Under the pieces are notes generated by a model. The model made no database searches. It was not told the DNA's origin and was given only the letters and a program-made list of their open reading frames with translations. This document shows, piece by piece, positions 32,441 to 43,699 of a stretch of DNA of 64,000 nucleotides. The translations under genes and the position numbers were made by a program. Numbering within the stretch: position 1 is the stretch's first letter; each line of letters begins with the position of its first letter. Source of the DNA: Fasciolopsis buskii (taxonomy: Eukaryota; Platyhelminthes; Trematoda; Plagiorchiida; Fasciolidae). The stretch spans positions 72,353-136,352 of the forward strand of contig LUCM01007678.1 in the NCBI GenBank assembly GCA_008360955.1, read 5' to 3'.

Positions 32441-33765
32441 CGATTGGTACCTAAGTCCGCAATCTGAAATGAATATCAAGGAAAGAAGTTCGTTAAAAAT
32501 CACGATCAACTACAATGCGGTTATTTCTAACAAAATTAAGCATAAGTGATCAGTAACTGATACATTTGCAAAGTAATTTAACTCTCTACGAATCTGTGCT
32601 TGTCTAGGTTATCATCTCGTTTATCACAGTACTTTCAGGAAAGAAATGAAAGCATAAACTGATTTGGAAGAAGGAAACAATGGTATTCTGTTCATTCGCT
32701 AATCGCTGCAATTCAATCGTCACGACGACGGTAAATCTTAGTCACAATTAGGAAGTTACTGGATTAGAATAGTTCTAAGAAAGTCAAACTCTCTTGCGAG
32801 TTAATTGATAACATTTTTTTGGTTTCCCCGACCTGGAATCTTCCAAAATGCAAACGTTCGTGCACGTGATTTGGATGTGCAAGCAAACCACGATCATACG
32901 CCCACTTCATTGCACTAGGATTGGTTTGCATTCGTACGTCTCTCATTATCACCATTTCGGTAAGTCGTGGGACGCAGTCACAACCCGTAGGCTGCTTATA
33001 CTCTTTCTAATTGACAGATCACTTAGCAGGTCATTATGGAAGACGTTTCACGGTCTTTCCTTGGCAGTCGTTATTCTCTTTTGCCATCACTAATTGCCTT
33101 GATGGGATGCGCATCCTTGCCGAAAGTATAAGACTATATTCCCAATAAAATTCAGAACAAATATTATTAATATCCAGAAACAAATGAGTTAAGATGTTTT
33201 GTTAGGTAAGACCCGAAAAACAAAAAAAATCATTGTTGTGCAGAAGTGAATCAAAAACAAAACAACGAACAGAGCAAATGCACAAATTTTGTAGTACGTG
33301 GACTCCACCACCTGGCCAATACGTCCATGTCATACGGTTCTCGGATTATCTGGCCAAATTATATAAACACTGGTCATTCACGATGTCAAAATGTCCAAAC
33401 ATTCTCTGGTTGGAACTCGTTGATCAGCTGACTGAGAACACGTGGCCAAAATGCCGGGCATCCATCCACACTTGGTTTCGAATTCCGCTCGGGTCAAAGA
33501 GAGTTCACGTTTGGACCACTTCTACATTTACCAGAATCCGACGAAATGAAGGACTATTAAAGTATCCCGGTTTTGCGTCTGATCACAATACACTATGGTT
33601 GACCTAGGTTTCTTGAACTATACAAGATAATGATTCGGTTTCACTGTGTCTGTGCGCTAGGTGACCGGCATAAATCCGATTATTTAGTTTTTTTGTTGAT
33701 TTAATGCAGAAAAGAGAGATTGAAAATTGTGCTAATTCATTCGAAACCGGTTCAATGGACCTCCT
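32440..33765. other. Intergenic or intronic, nothing recognised
   Basis: Open frames of 61-124 codons on the plus strand (33233-33607 is the longest) lack domain signatures and codon-phase partners. Confidence 0.35.
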
Positions 33766-33769
33766 CAAT

Positions 33770-33923
33770 GACCGGCGGTGGCAAAGCGAATAAGGTCGCG
33801 CGTTCGAATCCCCCACCGCCGGTCAACCTCTCCACCTGGCAGCACTCTGCTGGTCTCGGACCCCTTCTGGAAAAATAATGTTCACTGTTATTTCATTAAT
33901 AAAGGAAGAAAAAGATAAAAGAT
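33770..33923 (+). repeat. SINE-A copy with deletion inside the tRNA-like head
   Basis: The A-box (GGTGGCAAAGCGAATAAGG) is followed almost at once by the B-box CGTTCGAATCC. About 20 bases that correspond to the anticodon region of the parent tRNA are missing. The body and CATTAATAAAGG end are intact. Confidence 0.85.
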
Positions 33924-33924
33924 C

Positions 33925-34850
33925 AAAAAAGTAGCGGTCTTCAGGCGTGAGGTATTTGTCAAAAGTAGTCTGTCTGAAATCCACGGTCCAAGTGACAGTT
34001 GTATGCAAAGAAGCGTAACATCGAAAGACGAAAAAATCTACCAAAAGTTCTCCGAGTGAAGCTGCCACAACTACCATATGACTGATTTTGTAACCAGGTG
34101 AGGGCAACATGTTACCGGCTTGTTTCTCGTTTTCACAGGTTTACAAATAACAAATAGGTGGTAACTAGGATTTAAGTTGAGCATAAACACGGAAAACCGT
34201 AGGATGAAATAATTGATTCTAAAGTCCTCAACATGAGAGCACTCACTGTCTACTGGGCTGTCGAACAAGTGACTTTGCGATCGGAGTCCGAGATTTAACT
34301 ATTCGGTCATAAGTGAAAATGTAACAAACAAAGACGAATGCTGATTATTCCCGTATGCTAAATAAAAGGAACGGAAACAAGCCAAAGGTTCCCCGAAATT
34401 CATAAAACCACATTCACATAAATGATTCATTCGTTAAAGGAGGTTCGATCGTTACGTGCTATGTCTAACCCTACACGGATACCAGGTAGTGCACAAGCGA
34501 ACGTGGTCACCTCCCGTTGGCTGCAAGGTAACTGGTATCAATGACTCTATGGATAGGTAGCTGAGAATCAAATCAATAATTTGTCCTGTCCACGTTTAAC
34601 GAATGCGCATTTAAATTAATTACTGAGAGAAATCTGTCCCGTGCGGAATTAATCTTGGACAGTTAGCTTCAGAGACAGCAAATACTTGATTGCTTTTCCC
34701 CTTCGGTTAGGACGACGGATTTTATTTTATATTTTCCAGTTAAACGGATTAGTTTGTAATGTATGAACATCATCTTCATTAGATTTGTCCAATCGAACTC
34801 AAAAGTTTGTTATTATTTAAAATCTGATGACGGTTTTCATCGTTACTCTG
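33925..34850. other. Intergenic or intronic, nothing recognised
   Basis: AT-rich sequence with short minus-strand frames only. Confidence 0.35.
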
Positions 34851-35315
34851 TTCAACGGTTTTTTGAACGAGATTTTTCCAACTGTTGACCTGTCCAAAAT
34901 GCGAAGAACAGTGATGATGTTTGAGTTCCCTTGGAAAGAAGGACCAAGAAAAAAGGAAATTTAATCATGCATAACATTGTGTTCGACAAGTTCTGGGTAT
35001 GACAACGTGGAGCTGGAAGAATCCCTAGGGAGCCACTGAGTTTAGGCATCCATATCTAATATCAGGACCAAGTGATGTAAGGAGTGTATCGAAAAATCGG
35101 TATCATCAATGCCTAGCTTTTTAACTCTGTTGGCTAGCGAGGAAATAAGTGTCTGTTTCACGCATTGTGGATGAGCTGAATTGAAGTCTAAATACTTTTC
35201 CGAATGTGTGGGTTATTTTGTGAATGCCAATATTGAATTTTTGTGAGTCATTAACTTTCAGCCGACAATCTAAGAAGCTGATGATTCTGCTGATGTCTTC
35301 TGACTCCACTGTGAA
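34850..35315 (-). mobile_element. Penelope-like element fragment, minus strand
   Basis: Minus-strand reading gives SFLDCRLKVNDSQKF, IHKITHTFGKVF and, after a frameshift, TLISSLANRVKKLGIDD. This is the order at the RT to C-terminal transition of Penelope-like elements (PFLD...; RKPTHT..YL; then K..LI..L..RA or RV). Further down QNLSNTM resembles the later GLSE block. It differs clearly in wording from the plus-strand Penelope fragment 0.7 kb away, so these are two separate insertions or families. It is inactive, with stops and frameshifts. Confidence 0.6.
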
Positions 35316-35969
35316 CCTAATGGATCTGCATTGTCGATTACTGTACTTCCGGGACTGCGATTCTTTGTGCGAACAAGACAGCTACCTACGGACTATGTGA
35401 GAATTTGCCTCACTGTCTGTCGTCCCTGCTAGTAGAAAGCCAACCCGTAAAGGGAAATACAGTCGGAGAAGGCACTATACCACGTGAATTGCTACAACTG
35501 CAGGGCGTCCACAGATTTGTCTAGAAAAAATTCCGTGTAAAGAAACTTTCATTTAGGTAGCATCCGCATGCACGAAAAACCTTTCTGTTCTGATATCGTT
35601 TCACATTTCGCGTTAGAACGAGCAACTAAAATGAGGCTGACATTGGTGGTTATGTCCCGGACGTTTAACAAACTTACAAAGGACCAAACATTATTTGGAA
35701 GTTCATTGCTTGTGCTCAGTGGATTTCATCTTCCAGGAAGTGGGTTCCGTTCTGGCAGACCATGGAAGAAATTTTGCCACAGATCAACAGTTGAACTGCG
35801 ATTTAGTGTTTCAGACTATAGCGATCAAAACAATTCACTTCTTTCGCTGATTTTAACTACGAACAAAATAAGACAGAAGAATAATTCTGCTTTCGTGCGC
35901 CAGAATCATGTAACCATGAAATTTGTTTACGGCCTTACTTATTCGTCAGCCCACTTATTCACTCACTGT

Positions 35970-36760
35970 TATTCAGTCTATAGAAAGGCAACATGGAACG
36001 GACAGTACATACATTTTCACAGCTTTGTGCCGCTGCAAGCGAAGAGGAACCTAATATGCTGTTTAGTTGATAGAGCAAGAAGAATATGTACGGACGACAC
36101 AATTGAAAATGAATTTCGTTTCCTGCGGAGCGTATTCGTACAAAATGGATACCCCGAAAGATTCATAAATAAAACTATGGAAAAACACGAAGTAAGACAA
36201 AAAGTAATAGGACCAGTAAAGAAACCCGTATACGTTCGTTTGCCTTTCAAAGGTGACACCGAAGCGGAAATTATCCAACGGAGACTGTCAAGTTCAATCA
36301 GTGGAACATTCTTTGCTGCACAGTTAAAAACTGTATTCACATCCAAACCGATCATGTTTCCAACTAAAGGACAGACTGTCAGATTCTGCAGCCTCCTGTG
36401 GGACCAGGTATATTGGCCGCACGACCAGGCGCCTGTCCGATCGCGTTCGAGAACACCTCCCGGCTTGGTTGAGCACAGGAACAATTAAGGCAATCACTAG
36501 CGCGGTGTGTTCACACCTCGTCGAGTCAAATCACTCAGTGAACGTGACAAGTGCTTTTCGTATCATCTACAAAGTTAGGAGCGGACAATCAAGAACTGTC
36601 AAGTGTCGCATCTTGAACACAGCCGAAGCCGTATCTATCCGTTTGTGTAACCCCCCTCTATGCGCTCAGAAACAATTTGTCCAGAATCTTAAACTTCCCT
36701 GGCCCACTTGTCATTATCCAACAAGTGGTCTGCAACCTGATCGTGTGACAAATTGACCAA
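35970..36760 (+). mobile_element. Penelope-like element fragment with GIY-YIG endonuclease
   Basis: From about 35975 the long plus-strand frame reads VYRKATWNGQYIHFHSFVP, KRNLICCLVDRARRIC, FVQNGYPERFINK, YVRLPFKGDTEAEI and RRLSSSISGTFFAAQLK. These are the conserved blocks between RT and endonuclease in Penelope-like elements. A one-base insertion near 36393 shifts frame, after which CGTRYIGRTTRRLSDRVREH (GIY-YIG nuclease core) and AEAVSIRLCNPPLC follow to about 36720. The RT palm is absent, so the copy is 5'-truncated. The N-terminal part of the 306-codon frame (35568-35970) is unrelated flank. Penelope elements use the GIY-YIG nuclease for target nicking. Confidence 0.85.
36400..36720 (+). 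pseudogene. GIY-YIG endonuclease domain of the Penelope-like element
   Basis: The core RYIGRTTRRLSDRVREH is in a frame shifted by +1 from the upstream linker. The conserved glutamate in TAEAVSIR is present near the C-terminus. Cys residues near the start (FCS, SCGT) fit the CxC-type finger that precedes GIY-YIG in these elements. The domain is largely intact but cut off from RT by the frameshift. Confidence 0.75.
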
Positions 36761-36769
36761 TTACACATT

Positions 36770-37830
36770 CACACAGACGCATTCTTAGAGTTGTGAACTG
36801 ATGTGAATGCAAACGGACAATTTCCCTTGAACCATCTCCAGACCATATTTAATGTGATGTATTGGCATGAATACGATTAACTGAAACGAGCTTGTTCGCT
36901 ACGTTGTGTTGTTCTCAAGTTATTCAGTATCTTCGTGACAAATTGTGTGGTCCATACATCAGTAGAATGAAAACTAGAAAGGTCCCCTGTGGAAAGGACG
37001 TTGGAGGTATTCGGGATTTCGGTACTTCGCGGCTGCCCAAATCATAGAAGGGGTTTTTATTTAGAAACACTAACCAGAGCCTTTCGCCCAAAAGTCTCAC
37101 CCATAAGGCAGTGGTGTGTTTTCTCAGCAGGAGAGCTCAAAGCAGTCGCATGCTTGTCCCTATCCTCTCTGCTCGAAATAATGGATACCCGATCTTGACC
37201 ATCCTGCAAGACGACCGATGCGGTGGACATTTTAATGTCTTCGTGCTATTCATTGAGGTTTTCTGGACGAAGACTCCTAAGGAGTCTAGCTGCTAGTCAG
37301 GAGAAAAATAAGGATCCTTAAACAAAGCGTTTGGTACCCACAAAAACCTGTCCGCAAGGCACTTTGGAGTGGCTAAGTAGAAGCACCTCTATTAGGATCA
37401 ATTATTCTTCCACTCCATGTTCCCATTGGGTTGACAGCACAAAACATCCCCTGACCTGGAGGGTCTCGGGCCTAATTCGCCAGATTTTCACCTACTGGCT
37501 TTTCAGGCACGAATGGAACTTCGGCTTGACATGAGCCACACAGTACAGCTTGTGGGTTCACAGAGGTGGTGTGACGGCTTGCGTGCTTCCATGATCCAAC
37601 GAGCTAGGCAGGATGGCTTATCTCAAGCCGAAAATCCAATCATACCTGGAAGGTCAATGGTTAGAGGCCTGACGAAGTAGTCTCCTGGTTTTCCAAGTCG
37701 GAGATTGATCTAAGTTAGCAGTGGAAGACTAGTTGATCCAAGTAGATGGGCTTCCACTCAGCTATTCCCCGCTGCCTTGCGATCAGGTTCTTGCCAGAAC
37801 CAAAGGCTTTGATTGAGAGCCCTAATTGTT
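36770..37830. other. Sequence between Penelope fragment and LINE, unclassified
   Basis: Plus-strand frames at 36989-37198, 37111-37296 and 37331-37534 are fairly protein-like, but nothing matches. They may be an older element or flank; the corresponding region upstream of the LINE at 9.5 kb is different, so it is not part of that LINE. Confidence 0.35.
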
Positions 37831-38381
37831 TTTCTGCTTAGCGGCTGGACGCCCTAGCAGTACCCGTCCATTAATACCCATGAGTTACATGCCTACAAAT
37901 AATTCCATATTGCATCGGTCGTCGCGCAGGATAATCAGGACCGCGCTGCCCATTGCATCGAGCGGGAGGTAGGTGGGTAGTGATAACTATGCTACTTCTC
38001 AGAGTTCCCGCTCTTCTACTCAACCTGTCTCTTCTGTCTCTCTTCTCTTCTACCTACCCATAGTGTCCCCACTGATAACACGCCCGATACTCGCAACGGA
38101 TTATTGTCAAATAGTTTAGTAGGTGGTTTTCAGTCTTCTAACTCACATTTTCTTAAGCCTCGTCAGCCTCTGCGTCTGGGTTCCTTCAATGTGTGCACTT
38201 CAAAGCAGGCTGGCCAACAGGCTTGTTTGCCTCTGACACTGGACTCACCTTCGATTGATGTCTGCTGCGTGAGTGAAACACGAATTCAGGATTCGCATAG
38301 GGTAAAGTAATTCAACTAACTGCGCCAAACGTCTCGTCGAGATATTTTCTTCACACTTCAGGAGACGAATCAGCTCGAGCT

Positions 38382-38948
38382 GTGGGTCAACGCGGTGTAG
38401 GATTAGTCTTGAGTGAGAAGGCTGAAGCAGCCCTTCTAAACTGGATTCCAGCCTGCAGTCGCTTGTGTGCCATGAGACTGCAGGGATCAGTCGGCGTCCG
38501 AAAGGGTAGTAGTGTTAAGCGTAGTTTATTTGTTATCTCGGCATACGCTCCCACAGACTGCAGCGCTGACATGGTAAAAGACGAGTTTTACGATGACCTC
38601 GTTACTCTTGTTCGGAAAAGCAAACGCTCTGACATTGTAGTGGTAGCAGGTGACTTTAATGCACAAGTTGGAAAACTGAGTGCATCGAAGTCCTGTTTAG
38701 GTGGGCGATGCGCCTTGCCTGCACAGCGAACAGACAACGGAGAAAGACTTCTCCAATTCTGTGCAGATAATCATTTATTCCCAGCTAGTACAAATTTCCG
38801 ACACAGTTCGCGTCGCACAGCAACATGGCGCTCTAACTCGACAGGCACTCTGAGTCAGATTGACCATATCGCAGTTAGCTACTATCGGCGCGGTTCTGTC
38901 CAGAACTGTAGATCACACTGGACCACGTCGAATCGGACCATGCGTTAG
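38382..38948 (+). pseudogene. RTE-A endonuclease domain, copy 4
   Basis: A 188-codon frame with VLSEKAEAALL, VISAYAPTDCSADM, VVVAGDFNAQVGKL and SQIDHIAVSY. This copy keeps the GDFNAQVGK reading, with fewer substitutions than the copy at the window start. The preceding SETRIQDS block (38274 on) is in another frame because of a small indel near 38305. Confidence 0.8.
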
Positions 38949-39599
38949 TTTTAATGCGATTTTTGCTGCAGCTGAATGGCCATCGACGTAGGCCACAAAT
39001 CTGATTTGCTGACGAACGTTTGTCTGATTCGGCTGCTCGCAACAGCTACGAACAGAAACTTTCCGAGGAACTAAGAACTGTGACCCGTGGCAGTGTAGAC
39101 GATCAGTGGGATCAAATTAAGCAGGCGATGCATTTGGCAGCAGATTTCGTCTGTGGTCCTAGATCTAGTGTTCATGAAAAACACTGGATCTCGCAAGCGT
39201 CGCTAATTCTAATGGAGCAAAAACGCGAGCTGCCTAACTGCAAGGAAATGAATAAGATGCGTCGGCAGTTGCAGCGTCAGTTGACCGTAAGCCTTAGGAA
39301 TGACCGCGAAAACTGGTGGGTTAAGGTAGCCGAAGAGATGGAAGTGGCGTCCGCTTCAGGTAACAGTCAAAGATTGTTTATCTTATGCGCGACAGCGGTG
39401 GGCGACACCGGCGAACTTCGGTTAGTGAAGTCGTGTGCGATAAGAATGGAGAGCTCATCCATGGTGGACAGGAAAGACTGGACCATTGGGCAGAATATTT
39501 CAAGGATCAGTTTAACTGGCCATACGCTATCGTATCTAGTCCGACGCCTGGAGCTGTGAATCCTTGGGAGGTGTCACTTGATCCCCCAACGGAAGTGGA

Positions 39600-40250
39600 A
39601 GTGGAGTCAAATATTCGGCTTCTGAAGAGGGGAAAAGCTGTCGGTCCCGACGAACTTCCCCGGTTCTTTTCAAAGTGGGTGGAGAATTTCTGATGAAATC
39701 ACTTACCTCCTTGCTTCGTGATATTTGGAACGAGGAGCGTATCCCGCTATCGTGGGGTGAGTCACTGATTATACCCATCTTTAAGAAGGTCACACGGAGT
39801 GACTGCAGCAATCATCGTGGGATTAGTTTAATTCCGATAGTTGCTAAGGTGTTAGCTTCGATAATGCTGCGCCGTTTGACACCGATTCGCGAGAGTAATA
39901 TCCGCGAACAACAGACCGGATTTCGGCCAGGTCGAGGTTGCATCGACCAAATATTCACTCTTCCACGGATACTCGAAACGCGCCACACGCACCAGCGCCC
40001 TACGATCGTAGTCTTCCTCGACTTGAAAGGTGCTTTCGACTCCGTGGATCGACCATCACTACTCAGTGCTCTCCACCGGAAGGGTATGCCAACTAAGTTT
40101 GTGAACCTGTTGCGAGCATTGCACTCGCATACCTATGGTCACGTGAGAGTGTACGGTGAACTAATATGTTCATTCAAAAGGATAGGCAGTGTTGGGCTAA
40201 GGGTCCGATCTCTCCATTGTTGTTGAACTTCGTCATGGACGAGGTTATGC
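39600..40250 (+). pseudogene. RTE-A reverse transcriptase, copy 4
   Basis: Reads EVESNIRLLKRGKAVGPD, then after a frameshift SLIIPIFKKVTRSDCSNH, QQTGFRPGRGCIDQIF and VVFLDLKGAFDSVDR, and VYGEL. The frame is then lost near 40170, where GVQQGCP should be. It provides the best view of the RT fingers of this family in the window. Confidence 0.8.
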
Positions 40251-40564
40251 AAGATGCCTTAGGATGCCTTAGGTCAACTAGGTTGCTGAAGTTACTGAAG
40301 GATATGGTTGTGAGTCGCGAACAGTGGCGATCGTGTTGTCATTTTCTATCGAATCAGAATGTTGGAATACACGTGCGTTTGTACAGTTAGACTGTGTTCC
40401 GTGTGTTGGCTGCAGCAGTATCTTATCTTTTCTCGTCTGTGTAGGTCCACTCCCTGTTCCCCTTGGATATTCACTCTTTTTATATAAACGTGTAACTCTG
40501 GGGAAAAGGCAGCGGTCAGTGAGACTTGCTTTGCTATTTATCGCTAAAAGATTATGAAGACGAT

Positions 40565-41790
40565 GCTGGTATGCAGTCCGTCACACCACGTCAAGGTGCA
40601 GTCTCTTTCTGACAGATTCATGGACGCAGCTGAATTTAGCTTAATCTAACTGTCAATCAGTCAGCCAGTCAGTCGCCAAAGTCTCACCATCTCAGTCAGA
40701 CAATAAGTTAGTCTAACGATGAATGAGCCAAGCAAACTATGATTTAATGGTTGAAACATTACGTGCTTCAGTTTCACCAAATGGAATTTGATTTTTCTGC
40801 AATACAGTTGGGTTACAAGAACAATCATTGCTGCAATCATTGACTGGGAACCGAAAATCAAATTATGCACAACAATTACTCCGCGTAGTTTAACTTCGTA
40901 AATGCAGAAGGTTCCTTTTTATCATCATTTCTAACCTGATTGTCAGACAGGGTTAAAGGCGAATAGGATAATCCCGCATGGGCGATACGGATCTCGAACT
41001 ATGTTTTCAAATGAATATATCCATTGGATGTGAAAGAATGAAATTACTCACGTGACAACCAAGTGTTCAAAGCTAAGCTTGAGAGTGAAGTGACTGTCTA
41101 ACGGGTTTTGTGAACGTAAACTTCGGTAGGGATTCATCACGCAGGCGTTAGGTGAATACATTCGCGGACTGCGATTTTGTGTGGATTCAGTCCAATTTTG
41201 TAAACTCTTTATTTGTTTCTTTTCTCACGTTTCCGAGCCTTGGATTGCTGCGATGTAATCGGACAAATTGACGAAAGCATGTTGGCGTGACTTGGCGCAA
41301 TGAAAGAAATCTGTCTTACTTGTTCAAACTATTTGTTGCATGCACGCGTGTGGCCCTTTTAGTAGACTGCTTCAAAACATGGCCGACTAAACCCGGTGGA
41401 ATCATTTTTGTTTCCCCAAGACAGAATGGCGTAACAGTAAAGAGGTTTGTTAAATTAGATAGACAGACTTCCTTCGACTGAACCTGAGGGGTAAGTGACG
41501 CGAAAATTATCAGATCCAACGCGGTCAAAATCAAAATTGACAGAAAATCATTTGCCGAAACTTAGTAACCCTACAGACCTCGATTTGTGAATTCTGTCGA
41601 TCAACACAGTCGTTAAGGCCCTTCTGATTTAAATGAAATGTCTATGGGGAAAACATCGCCTAACTTCGTCAAAATGCGCCTTCGGATCTTGATACGCCAA
41701 ATGGGACCGCTCGGCTGTGTGTCGACGATTTGTTCATTAAGGGAGACCTCATGAACACCAAGACCTGGATTGCTCCGCGGTTGATCACAA
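40565..41790. other. Intergenic or intronic, nothing firmly supported
   Basis: A minus-strand frame (41316-41534) begins with a hydrophobic stretch (MILTALDLIIFASL) that could be a signal peptide, but no splice partner was found. Confidence 0.3.
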
Positions 41791-41976
41791 TCTTTTCTCT
41801 TTCTTTAATCTATCACTTCCTTTATTAATGAAATAACACCACACATCATTTTGCAGGAAAGGGGCCGCGACCAACAGATGGCTACCAAGTGGGGAAGTTG
41901 ACCGGCGGTGGGAGGATATGAACCCGCGACCTTCATGTCCAAAGTTCATGACTTTATCCACTTGGCCACCTCCGAG
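41791..41976 (-). repeat. SINE-A, full-length copy
   Basis: Minus-strand copy with head, B-box (GGGTTCATATCC, one change), body and the complement of CTTCCTTTATTAATG. A more decayed relative lies on the plus strand at about 42030-42115. Confidence 0.8.
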
Positions 41977-42399
41977 TAAGGTTGGCTCATATGCAACCTA
42001 CATCTTGAATGTCCTCTAATTCAATTTTCTTCTTTTTGAAAATGGCCCCGATCCACTGACAAGCTAATCGGGCTACTCCAGAGCCGAGACATTGGATTTC
42101 TACCACCGTTGACCCTCTATCTAACAGAACCTCTGAACAAATTTAAATTTATCATCAGGGTCGTCTAGTGCAACGTCGAGGTGATTTGTGAAATGTGTCT
42201 GAATGTATCCCAGTTAAAAGCCATCGACATCAGTTGATTGGGACCAGTTACCACATTGTATCGCGGGATATTTCCTTTCTTCGTTCTTCCCCCCTATGTC
42301 CACCGTTCTCTGATGTTTACCCAAAAGTGACCTCGTGAAAGCGTACTCAGAAAGATCTGTTGTAAAAATAAACCATTAAAAAGACTTTGACGTTTCAAG

Positions 42400-42516
42400 T
42401 TCGATTTTGTTATCGCACTTGATGAACACGTTGCTGATAAATCCAAGAACAGTCGTGTGTTGTGGCTAAATACCGAAGGACAAGAACATAGTACAATTCC
42501 ACTGGACGAACACGCG
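42400..42516 (+). CDS. Host exon, phase 0-0, linked to the exon at 43621
   Basis: Acceptor GACGTTTCAAG and strong donor GTAAGT at 42517. Exactly 39 codons open in one frame only, with FDFVIALDEHVADKS and VLWLNTEGQEHSTIPLDE. It is too short to show as a long open frame. It ends on a codon boundary and so joins 43621 in phase. The family is not recognised. Confidence 0.55.
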
Positions 42517-43117
42517 GTAAGTTTGTAAAATGAAATGAAACTAACGTCTATATACATTAGACTGAATAATACAATTGCAAGAAACAGTAATAATCAGCAA
42601 TCCATACGAGCGTAGATATCACGGATCGATGAATCTTCCGAAACAGCTCCACATGACTGAAATCACTTTGTTATTGCACACGAAGACAAACTAGGCGAGT
42701 CATTATCAAAGCTCAATGTGTGGACATTGCATAGCAGTTTATTTGGACGCTTGTACGTCCAGTGGGCAGATCACCGGTCGAACTTCCGCTTCTAGGGGAC
42801 ATTTTTAGAAAACCACAGCATTGACTTCTGTATCTGCAACAAACACGATTTTAGATAGTAGAAAACAGTAAATTTCTGACAAGGGGATGCGTTCTTTTGG
42901 GGGCTTGCCATTTGCGGAAATGATCGGCGACGGACGGGGTGCAAAAACCTACGGTAGTGACCGTCTTTGTGTCATCGTGGATTCAACTGGAACGAGGGCA
43001 GTAAAGCTTCTCATCGTCCACGAACAATAAAGAAAAAACGATGGGGACGGTGGGAATGGGTAAGGACACATTGAGCCCTTTTTATTCGGTTGACGAGAAC
43101 ACGAAGAAGAGCGATAC

Positions 43118-43287
43118 TGACCGGCTGTGTTCAAACAGATAAAGTCTTGGCGCATGAACATTAAGGTAACGGTTTCGAAGCTTCCCAACACCGGTCAACT
43201 TCCCCACTTGACAGCCGTCTGACGACCGCGAACCTCTTCCTGAAAAACAATGTAGACTGCCGTTTCATTAATAAAGGAAGCAAATAG
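43118..43287 (+). repeat. SINE-A, diverged copy
   Basis: Head ACCGGCTGTGTTCAAACAGATAAAG, B-box altered to GGTTTCGAAGC, body CAACTTCCCCACTTGACAG and end CATTAATAAAGGAAGC. Older than the other full copies. It lies in the intron between the exons at 42400 and 43621. Confidence 0.75.
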
Positions 43288-43389
43288 ATCAGTGACAAAA
43301 AACATTTCGTCTTGTTTCGCACCATCGATAGTCTAAGCCAACCGTCAGTTAGGGTTTCTTATGACATGCACAGGGCAAGTGTATACTGT

Positions 43390-43605
43390 GCCTTTTGGCG
43401 TCTACGGCCCACCACGTGCTGGAAGGGGAAATGGCAACCATAATTCTGAAACTGGGATTTGCTTAGAACCCCATGAGCTACCATTTTTGGTGCGAGAGAC
43501 AGCGAAATGCCATCTGCCACCAAAGCGACCAGCTTATCTGGGATTCGAACCTCCGACCTTTTTGGGGTGACAGAAACCCAGGTGATCATTGCCAGTCATG
43601 ATGCA
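43390..43605 (-). repeat. SINE-B copy
   Basis: On the minus strand it has an A-box-like ACTGGCAATGATCACCTGG, then B-box GGAGGTTCGAATCCC, then a body ending GGTTGCCATTTCC...CAGCACG. It matches copies at 49005 and 50730. The family differs from SINE-A in body and 3' part. It ends about 15 bases before the next host exon. Confidence 0.65.
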
Positions 43606-43620
43606 GCCCGAAGAATACAG

Positions 43621-43684
43621 TACGGATGTGTTGATTTTGAAAATTTTATGTTTCTATTGACCGAGAATCGGTATTTCAGAAAAG
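43621..43684 (+). CDS. Host exon, EF-hand-like helix
   Basis: The donor GTGAGT at 43685 is strong; the acceptor AGAATACAG is weak. It holds 21 codons plus one base: YGCVDFENFMFLLTENRYFR. The VDFENFMFLL run resembles the end of an EF-hand loop and its exit helix (xxDFxEFxxLL), but the preceding calcium loop is not present in the 42400 exon. It joins 42400-42516 in phase. Confidence 0.45.
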
Positions 43685-43699
43685 GTGAGTCGTGCGCGG

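Larger units (their letters stand above)
37832..40560 (+). mobile_element. RTE-A LINE copy 4, with internal deletion
   Basis: Begins at TCTGCTTAGCGG like copy 3. It has the leader, endonuclease (38150-38920), linker (39020-39560) and RT (39600-40250), then jumps from MQDALG directly to the 3' end (LLKLLKDMVVSREQWRSCC at about 40280). About 0.8 kb, including YVDD and most of the C-terminal domain, is missing. At the codon after the conserved leucine it keeps GGA, where copies 1-3 have TGA. It has frameshifts near 38305 and 39690, and the GVQQGCP block is mutated. Confidence 0.85.

Noticed and set aside
35568..36488. 306-codon open frame, the longest in the window, as a host gene
   Set aside because: From about 35975 onward it is the linker of a Penelope-like element, and the first 135 codons have no recognisable content. 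It is a chance fusion of flank and element.
42890..43031. Terminal exon ending in AATAAA (LLIVHEQ stop)
   Set aside because: No credible acceptor for the frame, and the alternative join 42516 to 43621 is better supported.
42949..43191. Minus-strand 80-codon frame with Ser/Pro-rich end
   Set aside because: No start context, no domain, and it overlaps the SINE-A copy at 43118.
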